Shown piece after piece: positions 6,992 to 12,573 of a stretch of 13,038 nucleotides of DNA. The position numbers and the translations under genes were made by a program. This DNA is from CAYVHU01 sp964451415 (GTDB lineage: Bacteria > Pseudomonadota > Alphaproteobacteria > Rhodospirillales > Magnetovibrionaceae), in the NCBI GenBank assembly GCA_964451415.1, contig CAYVHU010000022.1, positions 1 to 13,038 on the forward strand, given 5' to 3'. Positions within the stretch are counted from its first letter, which is position 1, and each line of letters opens with the position of its first letter. The notes under the pieces were generated by a model. That model was not told the DNA's origin and searched no databases. It saw only the letters and a list, made by a program, of their open reading frames with translations.

Positions 6992-7563
6992 GGCCTGTCC
7001 TGTTCATGCGCGCCGTCTTTGTGTGTATCGTCTCCATACGCCTCGTTCGCACGCACGAGGGTGAAAAAATCAACTTTGGTCGTGGCCGTTTTGCGGGCAG
7101 CATCTCGAACCCGGCAGTTTTCGGAGGTTTTGATATCGTTCAACAGGCCCTGTTCCAACCGGGGATGCCAGAGGGGGTCTTGCAAAAGGGCATCGAATAG
7201 TGCCGCGTACAGGGCATGGTGCCTGTTGCGCCCAGAGACGTAGGCATGCCCAACCCGGTTTTCGGCGGTGCGCACCGCGCAGCGGCATACCGTCATTTCG
7301 CCTAAGTTGAACCGCTGCCCCGTACCTGCGGCCCGGGCGCGAACCATCACCATTCCGACTTCTGCCGGACGGAGAACATCATAATCGGGGGTATCGTCCA
7401 AGGCCTCCCATGCCGCTTTAAGAGTTTCGTCGTTTGAGCGAGCCAGCAGCGCCATCCACCGTTGACGAGCCGTTTTGCCCGCATCCGGTGCGCCATCATT
7501 GGCGTTGGGGAGATCCTTGTCGCTGGCGTTTTTGGAGGGTATGTCCGTATTGATATTTGGCAT
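6988..7563 (-). CDS. phnG: C-P lyase subunit PhnG
   Basis: PhnG is the first gene of the lyase operon and a small structural subunit of the PhnGHIJ core. The 191-residue protein matches the family from about residue 33 onward: ARQRWMALLARS, then DYDVLRPAEVGMVMVRAR, AGTGQRFNLGEMTVCRCAVR, GHAYVSGRNRHHA and a late KVDFFTLVR. About 30 polar, low-complexity residues precede this conserved start and a hydrophilic tail follows it, making the protein longer than E. coli PhnG (150). The ATG at 7561-7563 has only a weak GGGA-like ribosome-binding site, and no better in-frame ATG precedes the conserved part. Transcription should start in the divergent region shared with phnF. Confidence 0.93.
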   Translation of the reverse strand: MPNINTDIPSKNASDKDLPNANDGAPDAGKTARQRWMALLARSNDETLKAAWEALDDTPDYDVLRPAEVGMVMVRARAAGTGQRFNLGEMTVCRCAVRTAENRVGHAYVSGRNRHHALYAALFDALLQDPLWHPRLEQGLLNDIKTSENCRVRDAARKTATTKVDFFTLVRANEAYGDDTHKDGAHEQDRP

Positions 7564-7767
7564 TGTTCCCGTGGCGATGTTGTTGATGTAATTACGCTTT
7601 TAATGCGGTGTCGGCGTCGATGTGATTTTGGCCGGATGGTTGAATTGCTGCTTCCAGCCTTGTTTTGGTCTTGCTTCGATGTTTTTCTTATATCCCACGC
7701 CACACTGCCCGGTGCACCCTGAAACCGCCTTGATGCAGAGCTAGTGCTTCAACCTTTATCAAATTTG

Positions 7768-7781
7768 TATAGACGTCTATA
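7768..7781. promoter_or_regulatory. Probable PhnF operator, perfect palindrome TATAGACGTCTATA
   Basis: TATAGACGTCTATA is a perfect 14-bp palindrome in the divergent region next to the gene for a GntR/HutC-type regulator. HutC-type regulators bind such dyads, and described PhnF sites contain TATAGAC-like half-sites. The site abuts a TATGAT hexamer on the minus strand, so a bound dimer would cover the -10/+1 region of the phnG promoter. Binding by the local PhnF is inferred. Confidence 0.65.
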
Positions 7782-7786
7782 TCATA
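7781..7786 (-). promoter_or_regulatory. Candidate -10 box for the phnGHIJKLM operon
   Basis: TATGAT on the minus strand (five of six to TATAAT) touches the operator palindrome. No good -35 lies 16-18 bp upstream, so the promoter may need an activator. The 5' leader would be about 200 nt. This is a weak assignment based on sequence and position only. Confidence 0.3.
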
Positions 7787-7816
7787 TCGTGTTTTTATAC
7801 CGCTTCTTGGCTGAAC

Positions 7817-7836
7817 CACACAACATTTGTTGTGTG
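7817..7836. repeat. 9+9 bp inverted repeat upstream of phnF promoter
   Basis: CACACAACATTTGTTGTGTG has perfect 9-bp arms around TT. It ends 8 bp before the TTGACA hexamer assigned to phnF. Its sequence differs from the TATAGAC palindrome, so it could be a site for another regulator. The run of six T residues that follows also gives it the look of a weak hairpin terminator for anything read toward phnF. Confidence 0.45.
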
Positions 7837-7844
7837 AATCTTTT

Positions 7845-7874
7845 TTGACACTATGCGCATCTCTTGCATATCGT
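7845..7874 (+). promoter_or_regulatory. phnF: Candidate sigma-70 promoter of phnF
   Basis: A consensus -35 TTGACA (7845-7850) is followed after 18 bp by TATCGT (7869-7874), four of six to TATAAT. The predicted transcript would begin about 15-20 nt before the phnF ATG at 7898, leaving room for the AAGGAG ribosome-binding site. The operator at 7768-7781 lies some 65 bp upstream of the -35. Confidence 0.45.
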
Positions 7875-7897
7875 TCGGCAAACAAAAGGAGAATCCA

Positions 7898-8620
7898 ATG
7901 TCTCTTGATCGCGGCCGCGGCGTTGCCGTGTGGCGTCAGATCGCCGATATCCTCAAAGGGGAAGTTACCACCGCGCGTCTGGCTCCCGGTGAACAGTTGC
8001 CTACTGAGTACGATATGGCCGTGCATTTTGGGGTAAATCGGCACACGGTTCGTCGCGCCGTTGCGGCTCTTGCCACGGAGGGTTTGCTCAGCGTCGTTCA
8101 GGGGCGGGGAACTTTTGTCCATGAAGACGTTATTGATTACACGGTGCGCAAACGGACGCGTTTTAGTGAAATTATCAGCGAACAATCGCGCATTCCTAGC
8201 GGGCGTTTATTGATGTCGCGCTCTATTGAGGGAGACGAAAAAACGACAAAAACCCTTGGTCTTCGCCCGAACGCCATGGTTATTCAACTGCGTACGCTGG
8301 GCGAGGCCGACGGCCGGCCGGTGAATATCTCCGACAGCTATTTCTGTGCCGAACGTTTTCCCACGATGATCGAGGCGTTTTGTGCAACAGGGTCGATCAC
8401 CAAGGCTTTGATGCGTTTGGGCGTTGATGACTACACCCGCAAGGAAACGCGCTTGAGTGTGCGTATGCCCAACCGTGAAGACGCTGATTTTCTTCGTCAG
8501 GCGCACACCCGTCCGATTATGGTGTGCGAAAATTTCAATATTGATGCCGACGGCCGCCCGCTGGAATTTGCCATTACCCGCTTTGCCGGGGACCGGGTGC
8601 AAGTTATTTTTACCCCTTAA
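7898..8620 (+). CDS. phnF: GntR-family transcriptional regulator PhnF (HutC/UTRA type)
   Basis: The 240-residue protein (E. coli PhnF 241) has an N-terminal GntR winged helix-turn-helix. This runs from VAVWRQIADILKGEV through PGEQLPTEYDMAVHFGVNRHTVRRAVAAL to the wing LLSVVQGRGTFV (residues 9-74). A UTRA ligand-binding domain fills about 90-235 and ends with the typical PLEFAITRFAGDRVQ segment. It probably represses the divergent phnG operon and its own gene until a phosphonate-related ligand or phosphate limitation relieves it; the ligand is unknown. I start at the ATG at 7898, which has AAGGAG 6 nt upstream, rather than an in-frame ATG at 7853 that overlaps the promoter. It converges on phnE with an 84-bp gap that shows no clear terminator. 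Confidence 0.93.
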   Translation: MSLDRGRGVAVWRQIADILKGEVTTARLAPGEQLPTEYDMAVHFGVNRHTVRRAVAALATEGLLSVVQGRGTFVHEDVIDYTVRKRTRFSEIISEQSRIPSGRLLMSRSIEGDEKTTKTLGLRPNAMVIQLRTLGEADGRPVNISDSYFCAERFPTMIEAFCATGSITKALMRLGVDDYTRKETRLSVRMPNREDADFLRQAHTRPIMVCENFNIDADGRPLEFAITRFAGDRVQVIFTP

Positions 8621-8704
8621 TGGCACCGGCGCGGTAGTGTTCCACACGTCGGCTAAAAATTCTAAGACGGCATTTTCGCAGGGTATGGTTATGGTCGTTT
8701 GGTT

Positions 8705-9532
8705 TTAGGCGACAATCCGGCGAAGATAGGCTGAAAGGCGTTCGGCGACCATCACCACAATGAAGGTGACGATCAGTAACACCGAGACGGTCTTGTATTG
8801 GAACAGATTCATGGCGGTGAGCAGTTGGAAGCCGATGCCGCCGGCACCGACAAACCCCAAGACCAGTGATGAGCGGATATTTTCGTCGAGGCGGTAAAGG
8901 CTGATGCCCAAAACCGACGGCAGTACGCTTGGCAATACTGCGTGGGTGAAGACTTGCATGCGAGTTGCCCCGGTTAGCGTCAGGGCGTCGACCGGCCCCA
9001 TGTCCATGTCTTCGATCGCCTCCGAAAACAAGCGGCCCAACATTCCGACAGAATGGATTGAGAGAGCCAATGCACCGGGAAAGGGGCCGAGGCCCACGGC
9101 GGTGACGAACAATAGCGCCCAAACCAAATCGGGGACCGACCGGCACACAGCAATTATCCCCCGTGACAGATAATAGAGCGGGCGTGCGGGGCTGACATTG
9201 CTCGCAGCGAACACCGCCAGTGGCATCGCGAGAAAGACACCGGCGAAGGTGCCGAAGATGGCGATGTCGATCGTCTCCAATGCCGGCCAAATAACGTTCG
9301 GCAGTTGGTCAATGGCCGGCGGCATTGCGCGGCTGATCATATCGACCATGCCGGCAGCACCGGAAATCAGGTCCGAGGGTTTGGCCTTGATAACGAACAA
9401 GGATTGAACGAAGGCCACCAGAGCGCCAAGGCCGAGAGTGAAGCGCAGCATTCGAGAAGGGCCGCCGGCGGCAACTATCGAAGGGAGATGTGCGGTGCCG
9501 TCGGTATCGGGGGGGGAGGGAAAAGTATTCAT
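8705..9532 (-). CDS. phnE: Phosphonate ABC transporter permease PhnE
   Basis: PhnE forms the inner-membrane channel of the phosphonate importer. The 275-residue protein shows hydrophobic segments near residues 32-50, 88-112, 125-148, 200-212, 222-240 and 248-262. A cytoplasmic EAA-type loop (about 171-201, EAIEDMDMGPVDALTLTGAT...VLP) contacts the ATPase. The stretch SLVLGFVGAGGIGFQL is typical of PhnE/MetI-class permeases. The first 27 residues are polar and proline-rich. It is the last gene of the phnD-phnC-phnE operon, and its ATG overlaps the phnC stop as ATGA. Only one permease gene is present, so the channel is probably a homodimer, unlike species with phnE1 and phnE2. Related transporters carry phosphite or hypophosphite, but the lyase neighbourhood supports phosphonate. 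Confidence 0.93.
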   Translation of the reverse strand: MNTFPSPPDTDGTAHLPSIVAAGGPSRMLRFTLGLGALVAFVQSLFVIKAKPSDLISGAAGMVDMISRAMPPAIDQLPNVIWPALETIDIAIFGTFAGVFLAMPLAVFAASNVSPARPLYYLSRGIIAVCRSVPDLVWALLFVTAVGLGPFPGALALSIHSVGMLGRLFSEAIEDMDMGPVDALTLTGATRMQVFTHAVLPSVLPSVLGISLYRLDENIRSSLVLGFVGAGGIGFQLLTAMNLFQYKTVSVLLIVTFIVVMVAERLSAYLRRIVA

Positions 9533-10293
9533 GCTGCCTGTGTCGCGTAAAGGGTGGAAATGTGGTGGTCGGACATGCTTTTGGGCGGGGTGTCGAAGAG
9601 AATCTGCCCGTCTTGGATGCCGATAATGCGATCACCATAGCGCGCCGCGAGTTCAGGTTGATGCAGGACACACAAGATGGCGAGGCCGTCATCGCTGGCG
9701 AGACGACGCAACAGGCCCATGACGTCCTGGGTCGCCTCGGGATCGAGGCTCGCGACCGGCTCGTCGGCAAGCAGTATGTTCGGGCGCTGCGCCAGGGCGC
9801 GGACAATGGCGACGCGTTGGGCTTGACCGCCCGAGAGCGTCCCGGCGCGTTGGTTGGCAAGATGGCTAAGGCCGACATGATTTAACAGAGCGTGGGCATG
9901 GGTGAATTCGCTATGTGGCAGGAAGCCCATAGCGGTAATCGGGTTGCGATGTCGGCCGAGCGTGCCGCTGAGCACGTTGGCGATGACGCTACGCCGTTTC
10001 ACTAGATTGGCGTGCTGCGAGACCATGCCCAGTGCCATGCGGACGCGGCGCAGAGGCTCGCCGGACAGGGTGGTAATGTCCTGTCCGGCGAGCCTGATGG
10101 CGCCTGACGAAGGCGTCAGGAGACGGGCCACACATTTAAGGAGGGTGGACTTGCCCGAACCGTTACTGCCCAGAACCACCGCCAGTTCGCCTGCCCGTAC
10201 GGACAGGTTGGCACCGTCCAAGGCCTGCTTTCCGTTGGGATAGCGCATACAAAGGTCGATGACTTCCAGTAGGGTACGAGATGAGGGCTCCAT
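9529..10293 (-). CDS. phnC: Phosphonate ABC transporter ATPase PhnC
   Basis: PhnC powers phosphonate import through PhnE. The 254-residue protein has Walker A GSNGSGKST (42-50), Q-loop Q93, signature LSGGQAQR (153-160), Walker B ILLADEP (173-179), D-loop SLD (182-184) and H-loop H211 in VLHQPE. These are all the elements of an active ABC ATPase, and the sequence around them is PhnC-like. The ATG at 10293 has a strong AAGGAG 7 nt upstream. It follows phnD after a 57-bp gap and overlaps phnE by 4 bp. That gap contains no obvious terminator hairpin, so co-transcription with phnD is likely, although the usual high excess of binding protein could be set there. Confidence 0.95.
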   Translation of the reverse strand: MEPSSRTLLEVIDLCMRYPNGKQALDGANLSVRAGELAVVLGSNGSGKSTLLKCVARLLTPSSGAIRLAGQDITTLSGEPLRRVRMALGMVSQHANLVKRRSVIANVLSGTLGRHRNPITAMGFLPHSEFTHAHALLNHVGLSHLANQRAGTLSGGQAQRVAIVRALAQRPNILLADEPVASLDPEATQDVMGLLRRLASDDGLAILCVLHQPELAARYGDRIIGIQDGQILFDTPPKSMSDHHISTLYATQAA

Positions 10294-10350
10294 GTGGCGC
10301 CTCCTTAGGTAGATGTTGGACCAAGTCGGGCGGTGGTTGTTGTATAGGTC

Positions 10351-11247
10351 TTAAAGCTTGGTGAGATCGATGTGCAGCGTAGAAATCAGAGCGCGGATAT
10401 GATCATAGGTATGATCGTTGGCCGGAACCAGATGCGAGCCGTTGGAGACGAGCACTTTGCGATCGGCCGCAGGCAGCTCGCTAAGGTCGAGGTTGGCGAG
10501 CACCTTGGAGATGCGGGCCTTGAAGGCGGCGGGTAAATTGCCGCGCACGGTGATCGGATCGGTCGGGATCGGCTTGGACTTCCACAGGGTAATGAAATCT
10601 TTCGGGTTGTATTCGTTGGCCTGCTTGGCGGACTCGATCTGCTCGCTGTTCAACTCACCGGCCTTGACTTTGTGGTGGCGCAAGGCCTCGTACGACGAGG
10701 TGTGGCTGCCAGCGTAGATCGCCCTGACGCCATGATCGGGGTCGATGCCGTTCTTGCTCAAGGCATAGGCCGGAAACAGGTGTCCGGAAGTTGAGGCCGC
10801 GTCAGAATAGGCAAATGATTTGTCCTTGACACCGGCCAGCGACGTGATGCCCGAACCCGGCCAGGTAACGATGCTGGCAGTGTAGGTTGACGCTTTACCG
10901 TTCGGGGTCGAGAAGGTGGCGACGGCGTCGGCGCCGGCGACCTGATGAGCGAGGACGTACCCCAGCGGACCAAACTGGGCAATCTCTAGCTTGTTGTTGC
11001 GCATCGCCTCAATTTCGGCGGTATAGTTGGTGGTGATCAGAACCTCTACCTTGCAGCCGATCAGCTTGCCGATCAGCTTGCCGAGGCTCTGGTAGACGGG
11101 CATCAGGTGGGCCGAGGATTCGTAAGGCTCGACAGCAAAACGGACAACACCGTTATTGGGGCAGTCGGCAGAAGTAGCTAGGGCCGGGGTGGCCATAGCC
11201 ATGGTGGTCATTGCACTGGCAATGATGATAGCATGGCGAACGTTCAT
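10351..11247 (-). CDS. phnD: Phosphonate ABC transporter periplasmic binding protein PhnD
   Basis: PhnD binds phosphonate in the periplasm and delivers it to PhnE. The 298-residue precursor has a signal peptide (short basic start MNVRH, hydrophobic core, probable cleavage after ALA at residue 24). The mature part shows family blocks: AVEPYES near 38-44, IAQFGPLGYVLA near 89-100, the phosphonate-contacting STSG turn at 152-155 followed by HLFPAY, and SKPIPTDPI at 224-232. The start at 11247 has AGGAG 8 nt upstream and is the first gene of its operon. A 12-bp perfect tandem duplication (11057-11080) encodes GKLI twice at about residues 56-63, just before the conserved GCKVEVL strand. A candidate Pho box lies about 135 bp upstream. 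Confidence 0.94.
   Translation of the reverse strand: MNVRHAIIIASAMTTMAMATPALATSADCPNNGVVRFAVEPYESSAHLMPVYQSLGKLIGKLIGCKVEVLITTNYTAEIEAMRNNKLEIAQFGPLGYVLAHQVAGADAVATFSTPNGKASTYTASIVTWPGSGITSLAGVKDKSFAYSDAASTSGHLFPAYALSKNGIDPDHGVRAIYAGSHTSSYEALRHHKVKAGELNSEQIESAKQANEYNPKDFITLWKSKPIPTDPITVRGNLPAAFKARISKVLANLDLSELPAADRKVLVSNGSHLVPANDHTYDHIRALISTLHIDLTKL
11057..11084 (-). repeat. 12-bp tandem duplication inside phnD
   Basis: Two perfect head-to-tail copies of CCGATCAGCTTG (plus strand) and the first 4 bases of a third add four residues (GKLI repeated) in frame to PhnD. This looks like a recent slippage or duplication in the helix before a beta strand of lobe 1. It keeps the frame, so function may be unaffected. 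Confidence 0.7.
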
Positions 11248-11481
11248 TTTTTTCTCCTGTAAGTTAATGGTGTAGCAGAGCGGCGCTAGTCCTTCTTTGG
11301 GCTTTTTCTATTTTGGGATAGTGGGGCAACGGAGAGGTCAGGGGAAAATAGTGAGCCCATGTTGCAATTTATGGAACAAATGATGAAGGCTTCATGACCT
11401 TTTTATGTCGGTGCCTTTCTATATTTTGTCCAAAACGGGAGGTGTCCTCACCGGGGCTCTTGTGTCGGCACCAACGCCAAA
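11248..11481. promoter_or_regulatory. Upstream region of phnDCE
   Basis: This 234-bp stretch between phnD and the S8-like fragment carries the phnD leader and promoter. It holds a candidate Pho box with a -10 (described separately) and a single TCTATA half-site (11418-11423) resembling half of the phnG-phnF palindrome. The AGGAG ribosome-binding site of phnD is at its phnD edge. No gene is seen. Confidence 0.6.
11368..11400 (-). promoter_or_regulatory. Candidate Pho box and -10 for phnDCE
   Basis: On the minus strand AGGTCAT-GAAG-CCTTCAT (11383-11400) has the 7-4-7 direct-repeat spacing of PhoB sites, each half matching CTGTCAT at 5 of 7 positions. After 9 nt comes CATAAA (11368-11373), four of six to a -10, close to the spacing in PhoB-dependent promoters. 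The core ATGAAG-G-CTTCAT is also a small palindrome, so a different dimeric regulator is an alternative reading. Confidence 0.45.
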
Positions 11482-12091
11482 TCATTGCTCGTCGCACGAC
11501 CCATCTTCTGGAAAGTCTAGTCTGTCAGCACCTATTACAACTCCTAGTAAAGGTGCGGCTTCGATGAATTGGTCCGCTGATTGGCGATTCAACCAAAGTT
11601 CCCATGACACGGGGCCATCTTCTTCTGGGAATCTGTTTTCGGGGCTTCGCCACAGCTCCCGCACCCGGCTTTTACGGCTCTGTGCCAGATCGGCATTGTA
11701 GGGGCGTCCTACGGTACCATCAGACTTTTGTCTGTCCTTTGTTTCAAAACCCACAATTTTCTTTTGGAGCTTTTCGAGCCCTTTGGTGGAGGCGAAGACA
11801 GTTGCTTGGGCGGGTTCATTCTCCTCCGGTACACCGGATTTAAATTTCAACAGAGTCAAATCACTGGCATTAAGACCCGATGTTACCATGACCTCGCCGA
11901 GGCGGCTCTGCACGTCTAGGTATACTCCAGGAAGTTCTTCTATTTTGGGGTTGGGTAGCGCATCGAGTGCTTGTAGCAAAGCGCGAGCATGTGTCGCACG
12001 GTCACGAACATCACGGTTTTTTTTGGACCCGGCACCCTTTGGTGCGAACCTTGCCGGGTTTCCTATCCCGTTTAGCACGGTCCCTCGGCAT
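11482..12091 (-). pseudogene. Decayed N-terminal fragment resembling an S8 (subtilisin-like) peptidase
   Basis: A 198-codon frame starts at GTG 12078 with LNGIGNPARFAPKGAG and contains GVYLDVQSRLGEVMV (about 51-65), ATVFASTKGLEKL (92-104) and WELWLNRQ (159-166). From memory this resembles the region before the catalytic domain in large bacterial S8 peptidases, some of which sit beside AAA-ATPase genes. No catalytic triad is present. Two signs point to decay. An ATG at 12091 with AGGGGGAG 6 nt upstream would join the frame as MPRTVLNGIGNP if one base of the C-run at 12082-12084 were removed. After FPED near the end, a neighbouring frame reads RATSNDLAL, as if continuing. The product could instead be a short unknown protein from GTG 12078. 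Confidence in the family is moderate. Confidence 0.45.
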
Positions 12092-12239
12092 CAGTAGCTC
12101 CCCCTATCCCTAGCAGTGATCGGCGACGCTCAAGGGAAGTTACCAAATTTCTTGTTTTAATCAGCTTGGCGTCCTGAGCTACTCCCCGCAAATCGGACAG
12201 TGACGTAAGCTACTATTTTGGTGTTTTCTGGTCTGGACT
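12092..12239. other. Intergenic stretch before the right IS element
   Basis: The left edge (12098-12105) reads AGGGGGAG on the minus strand, a good ribosome-binding site for the S8-like fragment. The rest shows no gene. AGCTACT occurs twice (about 12177-12183 and 12209-12215), and GGACAGTGACG lies near 12195. Such sequence can belong to another IS end, but I cannot assign it. Confidence 0.35.
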
Positions 12240-12297
12240 TGTCTGAATAAAGTGGACAGCACCTTCGAGATTTATCAACGTTATCTTGGAGGATTAA

Positions 12298-12573
12298 ATG
12301 ACCCGCAAAAAGTTTACAGATGAGTTCCGCAAAGAAGCCGTTCAACTTGCTCTAACCAGTGGTTTAACGCGCGACCAAGTTGCTGAAGATTTGGGTATTG
12401 GCAAGTCGACGCTCGGCAAATGGATGACCGCTCACCACCATGAAGACCTGATGTCTGGTCCGCACGATGACGTTCAAAAAGAGTTGAAACGACTTCGCAA
12501 AGAGAACAGAATTTTGCGTGAGGAGCGTGACATCTTAAAAAAAGCCACAGCCTTCTTCGCGAGCCAAAAATGA
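12298..12573 (+). CDS. IS3-family transposase OrfA
   Basis: This 91-residue protein is the DNA-binding part of an IS3-family transposase. Residues 1-45 form the HTH_Tnp_1-type domain (RKKFTDEFRKEAVQLALTSG, then DQVAEDLGIGKSTLGKWM). Residues 58-85 (ELKRLRKENRILREERDILKKA) form a leucine-zipper-like coiled coil for multimerisation. An AT-rich stretch and GGAGG 5-6 nt upstream support the ATG at 12298. The gene overlaps orfB, which is read in the -1 frame. An A7 tract near its end allows ribosomes to slip and make the OrfAB transposase, while OrfA alone often acts as a negative modulator in this family. Confidence 0.93.
   Translation: MTRKKFTDEFRKEAVQLALTSGLTRDQVAEDLGIGKSTLGKWMTAHHHEDLMSGPHDDVQKELKRLRKENRILREERDILKKATAFFASQK
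12537..12543 (+). promoter_or_regulatory. Programmed -1 frameshift site A_AAA_AAA
   Basis: In the orfA frame the codons read TTA AAA AAA GCC, placing the heptamer A_AAA_AAA in the correct phase for tandem -1 slippage. After slippage the frame reads SHSLLREPK and runs without a stop into the orfB ATG at 12570. This is the classic IS3-family way to make the OrfAB fusion. I did not identify a downstream stimulatory hairpin. Confidence 0.8.

Larger units (their letters stand above)
7564..7897. promoter_or_regulatory. Divergent phnG / phnF control region
   Basis: This 334-bp gap separates the divergent starts of phnG (minus) and phnF (plus). The half near phnF (about 7740-7880) is AT-rich and holds a 14-bp palindrome, a 9+9 bp inverted repeat and a TTGACA promoter, described separately. 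The half near phnG (7564-7740) shows no clear element and would form a long 5' leader if transcription starts near 7775. I found no credible gene in it. Confidence 0.75.

Noticed and set aside
7834..7851. Pho-box-like GTGTCAA-AAAA-GATTCAC on the minus strand
   Set aside because: The second half matches poorly (4 of 7), no -10 follows at the right distance, and it overlaps the TTGACA promoter and T-run on the other strand.
8621..8704. Terminator between convergent phnF and phnE
   Set aside because: Only short mismatched stems with long loops can be drawn, and none is followed by a convincing T-run on either strand.
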